Under the pieces are notes generated by a model. It was given only the letters and a program-made list of their open reading frames with translations. It had not been told where the DNA came from and searched no databases. A stretch of DNA of 58,365 bases from JAYRSJ01 sp041920215 (GTDB lineage: Bacteria; Pseudomonadota; Gammaproteobacteria; Burkholderiales; Burkholderiaceae_C), in the NCBI GenBank assembly GCA_041920215.1, contig JAYRSJ010000026.1, positions 1 through 58,365 on the forward strand. Direction: 5' to 3'. This document shows positions 34,748 to 43,764 of this stretch, piece after piece. The position numbers were made by a program, and so were the translations under genes. How positions within the stretch are numbered: position 1 is the first letter of the stretch; the number at the start of each line of letters is the position of its first letter.

Positions 34748-36208
34748 ATGGTAGTCAGACGAGCTTTGGGAATCACAGGCATATCGCAGGCTGCGATCTT
34801 TGTGCTGGGCTTTGCCAATGTCGTCATCGTCTCGCGCCTGCTCAGACCCGAGGAGATAGGCATCTTCTCGGTGGCGGTCTCGGTGCTGGGCTTTGCCCAT
34901 ATCTTTCGCGAGTTCGGCGTAGGCCAGTATCTCGTACAGGCGGCGCAAGTGGGCAAGGCGGAGTTGCGCGCGGCGTTTACCGTGACGCTGGCCAGTTCCT
35001 GGCTGATCGCATTGCTGATCTTCTTGCTGCGCTACCCGCTGTCTTCCTTCTATGGTCATGAGGGTGTGGCTGAGGTCCTGCTGGTGGTCTGCCTGAACTT
35101 TCTGGTGCTGCCGCTGGGCTCGGCGCAAATGGCGATGATGAAGCGCGAGTTGCGCTTTGGCGCCATTGCGGGTATCGGTGTCGCTGCCGCGGCCGTTCAG
35201 ACCCTGGTCACCATTGCCTGCGCCTATGTTGGGCAGAGCTATCTCAGCATGGCCTGGGGCTCGCTGGCCATGCATCTGACCAGCGCGCTGGCCGTCAATG
35301 TGCTGCGTGCGGGCCATGGGCCGACCCTGCCGACCCTGCATGGCCTGCCTGCGGTTCTCAAGTTTGGGTCATTGACCAGTGCCAGTGCGCTGATCCGCGA
35401 GATCGGGCTGGCTGCTCCCGACCTGATCCTGGGCCGCACGCTGGGTTTCGCCGATGTGGCGGTCTTCAGCCGTGGCCAGGGCTTGCAGAAGATGCTTGTG
35501 CAGCGCATCAATGCGCTGGTGCGTCATGTGCACTTCCCGACCTTGGCAAGCCAACTGCGCAAGGGGGGGGATGCCACGGCCCTGTTCTTTCAGGCCACGA
35601 ATCACCTCAGCGCTGTGACCCTGCCGCTGCTGGCCGTTCTGGCCGCCCTGTCAGAGCCACTGATCCTTTTCGTGTTTGGTGAACAGTGGGAGGCTGCGGT
35701 GCCGGTGGCCGTGTACATCTGCATCGGACGGATGCTGATGGCGCCCTATGCGCTTTACGCGCTGACCCTGATGGCTGCCGGCAAGCTCTACTCAGAATTG
35801 TGGGCCGAGTCCTTTGCGCTGCTGGCGCGGATCGCCGTCTTGCTGAGCTCGATCTGGCTGCCGCTCGACGATGTTGTGCGCCTGCTGTTGATCGCCTTCT
35901 TGCTGGAAGCCTACAGCGGTCAGCGCGCCCTCAAGCGTGCCCTCGGCATAGGCTTCGGCATGATGCTGCGCCGGTTGTGGAAGGCCGCGGCGCTGGTGCC
36001 CTTCGCCTGCCTGGGCCCCTTGCTCGTGCTCTGGCTGGCAGCGTCTGCCGGCATCGCGCAAGACCATCGGCTGGGCATGCTCGTCGCTGGCGGCATGCTG
36101 GCACTGATGGGCTGGTCGGTCGGCGTCTATGTGCTGGACCATCCGATGAAGGGCGAGATCGCCCGTCTGCTGGCCTCGACGCGCCGCCTGCTGCGGCGGC
36201 GGAACTGA
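34748..36208 (+). CDS. Wzx-type oligosaccharide flippase (486 aa)
   Basis: Polytopic membrane protein of the MOP/polysaccharide flippase family, with about 12-14 hydrophobic segments. N-terminal ALGITGISQAAIFVLGFANV and SRLLRPEEIGIFSVAVSVLG are typical of lipopolysaccharide-type Wzx proteins, as is FREFGVGQYLVQ. It would move the lipid-linked repeat unit to the periplasmic face. It is the only flippase in the window, so it probably serves the whole locus. ATG 34748 begins a forward set with three glycosyltransferases; the next gene starts 10 bp after its stop. Confidence 0.87.
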   Translation: MVVRRALGITGISQAAIFVLGFANVVIVSRLLRPEEIGIFSVAVSVLGFAHIFREFGVGQYLVQAAQVGKAELRAAFTVTLASSWLIALLIFLLRYPLSSFYGHEGVAEVLLVVCLNFLVLPLGSAQMAMMKRELRFGAIAGIGVAAAAVQTLVTIACAYVGQSYLSMAWGSLAMHLTSALAVNVLRAGHGPTLPTLHGLPAVLKFGSLTSASALIREIGLAAPDLILGRTLGFADVAVFSRGQGLQKMLVQRINALVRHVHFPTLASQLRKGGDATALFFQATNHLSAVTLPLLAVLAALSEPLILFVFGEQWEAAVPVAVYICIGRMLMAPYALYALTLMAAGKLYSELWAESFALLARIAVLLSSIWLPLDDVVRLLLIAFLLEAYSGQRALKRALGIGFGMMLRRLWKAAALVPFACLGPLLVLWLAASAGIAQDHRLGMLVAGGMLALMGWSVGVYVLDHPMKGEIARLLASTRRLLRRRN

Positions 36209-36218
36209 GCGAACTGTC

Positions 36219-37226
36219 ATGAATCAATGTTCACCGCGGCCCCGGCTTGCTGTCGTCATCCCTTACTTCCAGCGGCAGCCGGGCCTGTTGCGGGCTTGCG
36301 TCCAGTCCGTTCTCGCCCAGCAGGTCGACGCGGACCTGAGCGTGCTGGTTGTCGACGACAGCTCGCCCAGACCGGCAGCCGAGGAACTGCAGGGTTTGGA
36401 CGACAGCCGCCTGCACCTGATCGTGCAGCCCAATGCGGGTCCGGGGGCGGCTCGCAATCGCGGCATCGATGCGATCGACCCCGGCACGCAGTACATCGCC
36501 TTCATCGACTCCGACGATGTCTGGGAGGCCGGCCACCTGGCCCGTTTGCTGCGAGCCTTCGACGCAGGATGCGATATGGCATTCGCGAACAGCCGCCGCT
36601 TTGGCCATGCCGACACCCGCTTCGAATGGGGCAAGGGTCAGCGCTATCAGCTGCGTGCGTCCGAGCATGAGGCGCTTGGCGACGAGGTGTATGCCTTCCG
36701 GGGCGACTTCTTTGACTTTGCGGTGCATCGCAGCGCGATCATCAGCACCTCCACGCTGGCCTATCGCTTCGGCACAATGCCTGACCTGCGCTTCAACACA
36801 GCGCTGTTCAACGGGCAAGACCGCTTCTTCAAGCTGCAATGCAGCCAGCACGCGCGTCGCGTCGGCATCAGCATGGCGGTCGGCGCCACCGAGGGGCAGG
36901 GCGAGAACATCTTCGACAGTTCCGGCTGGGGCAGCGAGAAGGGGCTGCGCCTGTTGCACAGCTATATTCAGCTGCCCAAGCTGATCCTGGCGACCCTGCC
37001 GCTGACACCGCCGCAGCGCCGTCATGTGCAGGCGCAGCTTGAGGAAACGCGCCAGTCGGTGCTCAGCACCACCCTGCATCTGCTGCGTGCCGGCAAGCGC
37101 GTCGATTGGCGGATGCTCGCCCGTACCCTGCGTGCCGATCCCATCACGCTGCTCATCCTGCCCCGGAGCCTGTGGCGAGCGCTGCGACGCCGGGCAGAGG
37201 GCCGAGCCAAGGATCAAATCCAATGA
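36219..37226 (+). CDS. Family 2 glycosyltransferase (335 aa)
   Basis: GT-A fold: LAVVIPYFQRQPGLLRACVQ, LSVLVVDDSSP (about 40-50), AGPGAARNRGIDAI and the metal-binding IAFIDSDDVWEAGHLARLL (about 91-109). It adds a sugar on the cytoplasmic side. The C-terminal 100 residues are helical and basic, without clear membrane helices. Its stop overlaps the next start by 4 bp. Confidence 0.88.
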   Translation: MNQCSPRPRLAVVIPYFQRQPGLLRACVQSVLAQQVDADLSVLVVDDSSPRPAAEELQGLDDSRLHLIVQPNAGPGAARNRGIDAIDPGTQYIAFIDSDDVWEAGHLARLLRAFDAGCDMAFANSRRFGHADTRFEWGKGQRYQLRASEHEALGDEVYAFRGDFFDFAVHRSAIISTSTLAYRFGTMPDLRFNTALFNGQDRFFKLQCSQHARRVGISMAVGATEGQGENIFDSSGWGSEKGLRLLHSYIQLPKLILATLPLTPPQRRHVQAQLEETRQSVLSTTLHLLRAGKRVDWRMLARTLRADPITLLILPRSLWRALRRRAEGRAKDQIQ

Positions 37227-38170
37227 CAGAAGCAATGAAGAACTGGCCGCTGGTGTCGGTGATCGTTCCGGCCTACAACTGTGCCGGCTATGTGGGAGCC
37301 TGCCTGGACAGCATCCTGGCGCAGGACTATCCACAGCTTGAGATCCTCGTGGTGGACGACGGCAGCACGGACGGCACCGCGGCCTGTGTGCAGTCCTATG
37401 GCGAGCCGGTCCGCTATCTGCACCAGCCGAACAGCGGCTCTGCGGTGGCGCGCAACCTCGGTATCGACAGCGCCAGTGGCGAGCTGATCGCGTTCTGCGA
37501 CAGCGATGACCTGTGGGCGCCTGGGCGGCTGAAGCAACAGGTCGGGTTCCTGCAGAGCCAGTCCGAGTATCAGGCCGTGTGCGGGCGCTTCAAGGCTGTG
37601 CCGGACGATTACAGCTGGGCTGACGCGCAGAAGGAGCGTTATGAGGCTGAGCCGCGCGTCGATGCGGACAAGTCGGGCTGGACCTATCTGCGGGTGCTGG
37701 AGAGTTCGATCTATCACCTCGACACGCTGCTGGTCCGCCGCGACGCGCTCGCTCAGGTGCGTTTCAACAAGGACTACCGGCGCGGCCAGGACTTCGACTT
37801 CTGGCTCCAGCTGCTGCACGCGACACCCATGGCCCAGCTGCACAATCTCTATGGCTTCTACCGCCAGAGTGCCATCAGCATCACGCGCAAGCCCCATGCC
37901 AGAAACTACCGGGCCGAGATCCTGGAAGCCGCGCTGGCGCGCTATGGGCGCTCGGATCAGCTGGGGCGCGAGATCAGCGAGGCGACGCTGAATCGCCTGT
38001 TCAGCGTCAGCTGGTACGGCCATGGCTGGGAGCTGTACCGTGCCGGCTGGTTCAAGCGCGCTGCCGAATCCTTTGCCAAGGCGCTGCGCTACGACGCCGG
38101 CCATTGGGGCGCCCGCAAGCTGTGGCTGATGTGCTGGCTGCGTCGCCTGCAAGACCGCTCACCGGCATGA
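37223..38170 (+). CDS. Family 2 glycosyltransferase (315 aa)
   Basis: GT-A fold: VSVIVPAYNCAGYVGACLDS, LEILVVDDGSTDGT, GSAVARNLGIDSASGELIAF and the DSDD metal site followed by LWAPGRLKQQV. The downstream GQDFDFWLQLLHATP is a usual acceptor-side motif. The start at ATG 37223 overlaps the previous stop (ATGA); longer in-frame starts would lie deep in the previous gene. ATG 37235 is an alternative. Specificity unknown. Confidence 0.88.
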   Translation: MTEAMKNWPLVSVIVPAYNCAGYVGACLDSILAQDYPQLEILVVDDGSTDGTAACVQSYGEPVRYLHQPNSGSAVARNLGIDSASGELIAFCDSDDLWAPGRLKQQVGFLQSQSEYQAVCGRFKAVPDDYSWADAQKERYEAEPRVDADKSGWTYLRVLESSIYHLDTLLVRRDALAQVRFNKDYRRGQDFDFWLQLLHATPMAQLHNLYGFYRQSAISITRKPHARNYRAEILEAALARYGRSDQLGREISEATLNRLFSVSWYGHGWELYRAGWFKRAAESFAKALRYDAGHWGARKLWLMCWLRRLQDRSPA

Positions 38171-39549
38171 CGTCCTGGCCGCTGATTCGCCGCTATCACG
38201 CTGAGCGCCTGCAGCGCTGGCTGCGCCAGGCGAGGCCCTGGACGGGGTCGGACGCGGCCGTGCGGGCCGCGCTGGCCGCGGCGGGGGACGACGCCAATGC
38301 GATGAGCCGGGCCCTGCTGCGTTACTTCTGGGACGCGCAGCTGCACTACATCGACAAGCACGGCACGCTGGCCGACTACCCGGGTTGGCCCAGCTGCTAC
38401 GGTGCACGCAACGACGCCGTCGAGGGTGTCACGCGACTGATGCCGCTGTGGGCGCAGGCCTTGCAGACGGATCTGGTCGACGCCGAGCAAGCCGTGGCGA
38501 TGCGCGATGGCCTGGTGCGTGCCCTGAGCCACGGTTGCGATCCCGACCATCCCGGCTACTGGGGCGCCCTGGGCGCCCGCAGCACGCTGATCTGCGAAGC
38601 TGCCGATGTTGCGCTGGCCGTCTGGCTGCTGCGCGACAGCCTGTGGCCACAACTGCCGGCGGCCACCCGCGACCAGGTGCTGGGCTGGCTGGCGACGGCC
38701 ATCGGGCAGCCGACCGCCGACAACAACTGGCATCTGTTCGCGGTGCTGATTGACGCCGTCTGCACAGCATTGAATCCCGCGCATGCGTGGCGTAGCCGCG
38801 CACGCCTGGAGCGCGTGGCCCAGTTCAGGCGTGCCGACGGCTGCTTCAGCGACGGCCCGGATGGTCCGGTGGATCTGTACAACGCCTGGGGCTTCCATTA
38901 CCTGCTGTACTGGCTGCGGCAGATCGCACCGCAGCTGGACGAGGTCGGTTCGGCCCAGTCCTTGCGCGACTATGTGCGCTGGTATCGCTGGCTGATCACC
39001 GACCGGGGGCTGCCTCTGTGGGGGCGCAGCCTGTGCTACCGCTTCGCCTGCCCCTTGCCCTTGCAGATGGCCGCCCTGGAGGGGGCCGCCGATGCCGGCG
39101 AGGCGGTCGCTGCCTATGTGCGCACCTGGCGCTTCTTCACCGCCCACGGTGGGCTGCGCGCGGGACGCCCCACCCAGGGCGTCTTCGGAGAGGATCAGCG
39201 CTGGCTCGACCCCTACAGCGGTCCGGCCAGCAGCTTCTGGGGCCTGCGCTCCTTGCTGCTGCATCTGGCCGGCGTGTCGAAGCAGGCCTGGTCGCCGCCT
39301 TCCGCCTTGCCCAGCAGCGGCAGCCCGGGTGTCAACATCCGTGTCGAGGGCCTGGGGGCCTGTCTGCGCGCAGGACAGGGGCGTAGCGAACTCCGTTTTG
39401 ACGGGCCGGAGGGCGCAGCGCTTCCGCTGCCGTGGCGCTGGCGGGAGCGGCTGCGAGGCTGGGTCTACAGCGTCGCCACCCGTCCCGCCAACAACCTGCT
39501 GCGCCTTGGACGGCGCCGCTTCGATTCGCAGCTCGAGTACTACCGATGA
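38167..39549 (+). CDS. DUF2264-like protein, possible cytoplasmic glycan-active enzyme (460 aa)
   Basis: All-helical, Trp-rich protein resembling the DUF2264 family. Matching segments are NNWHLFAVLIDAVC (about 187-200), DGCFSDGPDGPVDLYNAWGF (about 226-245) and PLWGRSLCYRFACPLPLQMA. This is an (alpha/alpha)-barrel type fold seen in glycoside hydrolases and lyases. No signal peptide is visible, so a digestive role on the secreted polymer is unlikely unless exported by another route. Translation is coupled to glycosyltransferases on both sides (ATGA overlaps). It might trim or edit lipid-linked intermediates, or be a non-catalytic or transferase-like member. Function uncertain. Confidence 0.75.
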   Translation: MTSWPLIRRYHAERLQRWLRQARPWTGSDAAVRAALAAAGDDANAMSRALLRYFWDAQLHYIDKHGTLADYPGWPSCYGARNDAVEGVTRLMPLWAQALQTDLVDAEQAVAMRDGLVRALSHGCDPDHPGYWGALGARSTLICEAADVALAVWLLRDSLWPQLPAATRDQVLGWLATAIGQPTADNNWHLFAVLIDAVCTALNPAHAWRSRARLERVAQFRRADGCFSDGPDGPVDLYNAWGFHYLLYWLRQIAPQLDEVGSAQSLRDYVRWYRWLITDRGLPLWGRSLCYRFACPLPLQMAALEGAADAGEAVAAYVRTWRFFTAHGGLRAGRPTQGVFGEDQRWLDPYSGPASSFWGLRSLLLHLAGVSKQAWSPPSALPSSGSPGVNIRVEGLGACLRAGQGRSELRFDGPEGAALPLPWRWRERLRGWVYSVATRPANNLLRLGRRRFDSQLEYYR

Positions 39550-40556
39550 ATGCCCAGCCGCCACTCTCCGTTACCGTTGTTGTGCCTTGCTTCAACGGTG
39601 CAGCGGTGCTGCCGCGCACGCTGCAGGCCCTGCTGGCGCAGACACGCAGACCCGACGAGATCGTGGTGATCGATGACGGCTCCAGCGACGCGTCGGTGGC
39701 GGTCGCCGAAAGCTTCGGCGCACCGGTGCGGGTGGTGCGGCAGGCCAATGCTGGCGCGGCGGCCGCGCGCTTTCGAGGCGTGCGCGAGGCACGCTCCACG
39801 ATCGTGGCGTTCAACGACTGCGGCGACGTGGCCCGACCGCATCGCATCGAGACGCTTGTGCAGGCCTTGCAGGCGCACCCCGAATGCGTGGTGGCCTTTG
39901 CCAGCACCTGGGTCAAGGGGCGGGCAGAACCCCGGGAGTCTCGCCATACCGGTCGGGCCTTTGATGGCGCACATCTGGTGATCCCCGACCCCCTGAACCG
40001 CATGCTGACACAGGCCTTTCCTCTGGCCAATGGCATGAACTTCGCCATGCGGCGCGAGGTGGCGCTCGAGGCCGCGAACGTACCTGTGTTCTACAAGGCC
40101 GCCAATGACTACGCGCTGCAGATGCGCGCCGCAGCCCATGGGCCCTGGGTGCATGTGGCGACGCTGTCGATGGAGTGCGAGATCCTTCCGGGGGGGCTGA
40201 CCCGGACCAATGGCTGGATGCAGCAGACAGGCTATGCACTGCTGGCGGCGATCGAGAGTTATGACGCCATGCGTGGCCGGCTGCCAATTGATGAGACGGC
40301 GTTCCGCGAGCGGGTAGAGGAGGGGTGGCCGGGCATCGCGCTGCATATGCATCTGCGCCGCAACTACCCGGTGATGCGCAAGGTGGTCGCTGCGGGCCTG
40401 CGTCTGGGTCGCTGGCGCAAGGTGCCCCGCACGCTGTGGTGGGCGATGGACCGGGCCGAGGCCGAGGGCGATCTGCATGCCGCCCCGCTGCTGCGTGGCC
40501 TGGTGCGCGCGGTGAATCGTCTGCGCGGCGACGACTCGCGGGCTCCGCGAGCCTGA
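39546..40556 (+). CDS. Family 2 glycosyltransferase (336 aa)
   Basis: GT-A fold: LSVTVVVPCFNGAAVLPRTL, RRPDEIVVIDDGSSDASVAV, NAGAAAARFRGVREA. The usual DxD metal site appears altered: the equivalent region reads IVAFNDCGDVARPHRIE, where DCGD takes the place of DSDD. The C-terminal part is helical and Arg-rich. ATG 39546 overlaps the previous stop. It ends the forward set, 15 bp from a convergent gene. Confidence 0.85.
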   Translation: MNAQPPLSVTVVVPCFNGAAVLPRTLQALLAQTRRPDEIVVIDDGSSDASVAVAESFGAPVRVVRQANAGAAAARFRGVREARSTIVAFNDCGDVARPHRIETLVQALQAHPECVVAFASTWVKGRAEPRESRHTGRAFDGAHLVIPDPLNRMLTQAFPLANGMNFAMRREVALEAANVPVFYKAANDYALQMRAAAHGPWVHVATLSMECEILPGGLTRTNGWMQQTGYALLAAIESYDAMRGRLPIDETAFRERVEEGWPGIALHMHLRRNYPVMRKVVAAGLRLGRWRKVPRTLWWAMDRAEAEGDLHAAPLLRGLVRAVNRLRGDDSRAPRA

Positions 40557-40571
40557 GCCCCACGGTCGGCG

Positions 40572-41675
40572 TCAGCGCGACGTCTTCGATCCGTCTGCGC
40601 TGCTCTGGCCGGCAAAGCGACGCAGCTTGCGCGCACCGTAGTGCCGCGCAGCCGCCAGCAATCCCTGCACCGAGCGCGGGTTGAAGGCGATCAGGCCATG
40701 TCGGTTGCGCCGCATGCTCATCCATTCCGATTTGTAGGCATCGTCGCCAGCCAGGAAATCGATTTCTCGCACCCGGTCCACGTCCAACACATATTCGCTC
40801 AGCGCTGCCGATACCCAGGTGCCCACGCCATGGCGGGCGTAGCGCTGGTCGTAGGCCAGCTTGAAGATCGCGGCGCTGCCATCGCGCACCAGCCAGATCT
40901 GCGCTGCAACGGGCTGATCGTCCAGATAGCAAAGGCCCATGCGCAGCCAGCCGCGGGCCTGTGCCAACTGGCACAGGCCGGGCACGAAGTCAGGATAGGG
41001 TTCGGGCCGTTTCCAGCTATGGGCATAGACCGCGCCAAAGTCCTTCACCGCCTGCGCCAGCGTGGCGGGGTCGGTGCCTGCATCGGTGATCAGCGCCCGG
41101 AAACCAGGATGGGCGCCGAGCTTCTTGCGTACTCGCTGTATCGTGTGGCGCAAGCGTGAGGGACGGTCTGCAAGATATTGCCCCCAACGCAGGCCGGCGG
41201 TCGGTTGATACCAGTTGCCGAAGGCGAAGTAGCGGTCGACCCAGAAGCCGCTGTGCTTCAACGCGGCGCTGAAGCGCTGCCAGAACTCGGTGTCCGCATC
41301 CAGCGGGTGCAGACGCAGGGTGGGCGCGCCGCTGTCGGCGATCCATTGCGCATAGGCCGCTGCCTGCTGCTCCGCGAAGGCGCTCTGGGTGGCCACCGGA
41401 CCATATAGCGCGGCATAGTAGTTCGACAGCGATTCCAGCCGGCCATTCGGCCAGCGCCGCAGAGCCAGCAGGCTGGCGGCCGTCCGGTGCGTCGATCCGA
41501 GCAGCACAAGCTCGCCCGGCAGGGGGCATGTGCGGACCAGATTCTCCAGCCAGTCGGTGGTCTCGAACAGCGAATCCCCCGCCGCGTCCAGCGCCGCCCA
41601 CAAGGTGGACTGCTTGAGCGACGCGAAGTCACGCCAGACCTGGCAAGCCGTGTGGAGCTCACTGTCCTGACTCAA
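40572..41675 (-). CDS. GNAT/CelD-BcsL-type acyltransferase (367 aa)
   Basis: Double-GNAT-fold protein related to the CelD/BcsL and FemAB acyltransferases. N-terminal LKQSTLWAALDAAGDSLFET and TDWLENLVRTCPLP, then RLRHTIQRVRKKLGAH. The C-terminal GNAT half has LDDQPVAAQIWLVRDGSAAI, FKLAYDQRYARHGVGTWVSA and IDFLAGDDAYKSEW. It probably acylates an amino or hydroxyl group of the EPS. It is the last gene of the long reverse set, 85 bp after the ATP-grasp gene, so it may have its own promoter. Confidence 0.82.
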   Translation of the reverse strand: MSQDSELHTACQVWRDFASLKQSTLWAALDAAGDSLFETTDWLENLVRTCPLPGELVLLGSTHRTAASLLALRRWPNGRLESLSNYYAALYGPVATQSAFAEQQAAAYAQWIADSGAPTLRLHPLDADTEFWQRFSAALKHSGFWVDRYFAFGNWYQPTAGLRWGQYLADRPSRLRHTIQRVRKKLGAHPGFRALITDAGTDPATLAQAVKDFGAVYAHSWKRPEPYPDFVPGLCQLAQARGWLRMGLCYLDDQPVAAQIWLVRDGSAAIFKLAYDQRYARHGVGTWVSAALSEYVLDVDRVREIDFLAGDDAYKSEWMSMRRNRHGLIAFNPRSVQGLLAAARHYGARKLRRFAGQSSADGSKTSR

Positions 41676-41760
41676 GACGGGTCTCCGTTGAAGCGACGCA
41701 CGCGTCGCATGTCGGCGGCCCCTTTGGCATCGGCCTCATGAAGCAGAGCCTGCGGTTCCA

Positions 41761-42966
41761 TCAGCGGCGACCTGGGAGCAGGCGCTTGACGCGGCGCAGC
41801 ACGGCGGCTGTCAGGTCGGCACGCAGCCGGCGCCGGAAGCTCTGCGCAGGGCCGGGGTCTTCATGGCCCAGATAGAGATGGGCGCGTCCGCGTCCGCGAA
41901 CGGCCACCCCGCTGAGGTAGCGCAGCCAGAGCGGGCCGAAGGGGTCGCGGTCCTCGTTGAACCAAATCTTGGCGTCGACCTGGTTCTGCGCGGGCAGGGG
42001 GCGCTGAGCCTGGTGGGCATACTCCACCGCCGGCAGGTTGACGCCATTGGCAGTACACAGACCTAACCAGAAATCGGTACGTCCTACGGTGGGTTCTATC
42101 ACCCACAGCCCGCCCTTGGCGTCCCTCTTGAGCTCGAGCGACACCGGGCCGCTGAGGTCCAGGCCGGCAAAGAAGCGGCAGGTCTGCTGGAACACCTCCT
42201 CGTCGGGAGCCGATTCGGCGATCGAGGTATGACCGAGGGGGCGCGAACGCAGCTTGTGGCCATCGAAGCGGGCCAGGACCTTGCCGCGGTCCAGATAGAG
42301 CGCGCTGAAATAGATGCTGCGGTCGTCACCCGGGATGAACTGCTGAACCAAGAACGGCAGGTCGCCGCCGAAACGCTGGACCAGATCCAGCAGCTGCTGC
42401 CGGTCGGCGGGCTGCGAGGTCTTGAAGCGCGACAGCGGCCGCGCCGGCTTGACGATGATGGGGAAGGGAATCTCGGCCAGCGCGGCGTCGACCTCCTGCG
42501 CCGACCGCAGCACAAAGGTCCTGGGATAGGACAGACCGGTGGCCCGGCAGCGTTCCTCCAGCGCCGATTTCTCCAGCAGCGGCAGCAAGGCCTCGCGGCA
42601 GCCGGCCCAGCTCAAACGGTAGGCGCCGTCGAGTCGCGGCCAGTGCTGACCGACAGTGCGCACCATCGTGTCATTCGTGAGCAGCAGCACGGGCGTGCCG
42701 GGGCTGTCAATGCGGGGCCGCAGCGCCTGCAGCGCGTCGATCAGGGCCGGACCGTTGATGTCGGGGATGGGCACCAGCTCGGCCAGCCGGGTGCTGGCAC
42801 CGGTCTGCTGCGGATTGGCCTCCAGCAGCAGCACAGGAATTCCCTGCGCATGCAGCGCGCGCACCAAGGCCAGACCATGACCGCAGGCGCCGACCACGAC
42901 GGCCGGTGGCTGGTCGAAGCGGTAGCGCGCTGACATCGGTTCGCAGTGGCTCTGTACCGCCGACAT
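41761..42966 (-). CDS. ATP-grasp enzyme (401 aa)
   Basis: ATP-grasp ligase with AVVVGACGHGLALVRALHAQ at the N-terminus, a central FPIIVKPARPLSRFK (ATP-binding Lys), FLVQQFIPGDDRSIYFSALY, and the C-terminal catalytic strand LWVIEPTVGRTDFWLGL. The EPTVGRTD form differs from the more common ExNxR. Likely an amide-forming carboxylate-amine ligase acting on an EPS component. The start at ATG 42966 lies one base after the TPR gene's stop; a longer in-frame start would overlap that gene by over 150 bp. Confidence 0.82.
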   Translation of the reverse strand: MSAVQSHCEPMSARYRFDQPPAVVVGACGHGLALVRALHAQGIPVLLLEANPQQTGASTRLAELVPIPDINGPALIDALQALRPRIDSPGTPVLLLTNDTMVRTVGQHWPRLDGAYRLSWAGCREALLPLLEKSALEERCRATGLSYPRTFVLRSAQEVDAALAEIPFPIIVKPARPLSRFKTSQPADRQQLLDLVQRFGGDLPFLVQQFIPGDDRSIYFSALYLDRGKVLARFDGHKLRSRPLGHTSIAESAPDEEVFQQTCRFFAGLDLSGPVSLELKRDAKGGLWVIEPTVGRTDFWLGLCTANGVNLPAVEYAHQAQRPLPAQNQVDAKIWFNEDRDPFGPLWLRYLSGVAVRGRGRAHLYLGHEDPGPAQSFRRRLRADLTAAVLRRVKRLLPGRR

Positions 42967-42967
42967 A

Positions 42968-43744
42968 TCAGCGCGACGCCGACGAGGCCGGCGACTCCGC
43001 GGCACTGGCCGCAGGCTCGACCTTCTCTGCAGGGGCGGATGCAGCGGCCTGCGCTGCCACGGCGGGCTCGCTCCATTTGCCAGCCTTCTGCAGCCGGTCG
43101 CGCAACTCACCGCGCTCCACACCCAGGGCCATCGCCCGGTGAGCGCTGGCCAGCGCCTCGTCGTAGCGTTTGAGATCGCTGTACACCAGGCCTAGGTTGT
43201 AGTGCGTGATGCCATTGTCCCCCGCGTCCTTTTGTGCCAAAGCCAGTTGCTGGAGTGCCTGATCCACCCGCTGCCGCTTGCCCAGATAGGTGGCATAGAT
43301 CAGGCGCACCAGGGTGTCGTCGGGGCGGAACGCCAGCGCACGTTCGAAATAGCAGGGTATCGACTGCGGCATCTCCGGGTCACGCTCCGCATTGAGCTTC
43401 TCGCCCAGGCGGATCAGACTCATCAGTGCGCGATGGTGGTTGGGAAACTTGTTCAGCGTGTAGCGCAGATCCGGGCCGGGGTTCGTCGTCGATTCGCCGC
43501 TCATCAGGGCTTCCACCCGCGGCGTGAAGTGCCGCCGCTCGACCACCGGCAGGGCCCGCCGTTCGGTGCGGTAGTCGTAGGGGCCGGCCCCATCGTTGTG
43601 CAGGTTGCCGAACTCGCAGCGCATCTCCGCCGCTGTTCCTTGTGCCTGCGCCAGGCCGGCACCGAACAGCAGGCCTGCGCACAGGAACCGGCGTGCGGTC
43701 CGACGATAGAAGCCCGTGGCGGGGTTTTGGCGGTGTGCAGTCAT
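42968..43744 (-). CDS. Secreted TPR-containing protein (258 aa)
   Basis: A signal peptide (RRFLCAGLLFGAGLAQAQG, cleavage around AQA-Q) indicates export. YFERALAFRPDDTLVRLIYA and THYNLGLVYSDLKRYDEALA are TPR units in the middle. A conserved-looking EFGNLHNDGAGPYDYRTERR precedes them. The last 45 residues are Ala/Ser/Pro/Glu-rich linker. It probably serves as a periplasmic adaptor in the XrtA system. ATG 43744 gives the signal peptide directly and has AGGTAAAG upstream; a longer frame to 43828 overlaps the hydrolase 1 gene. Confidence 0.82.
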   Translation of the reverse strand: MTAHRQNPATGFYRRTARRFLCAGLLFGAGLAQAQGTAAEMRCEFGNLHNDGAGPYDYRTERRALPVVERRHFTPRVEALMSGESTTNPGPDLRYTLNKFPNHHRALMSLIRLGEKLNAERDPEMPQSIPCYFERALAFRPDDTLVRLIYATYLGKRQRVDQALQQLALAQKDAGDNGITHYNLGLVYSDLKRYDEALASAHRAMALGVERGELRDRLQKAGKWSEPAVAAQAAASAPAEKVEPAASAAESPASSASR

Positions 43745-43764
43745 GATGGGCTTTACCTGGCTGA

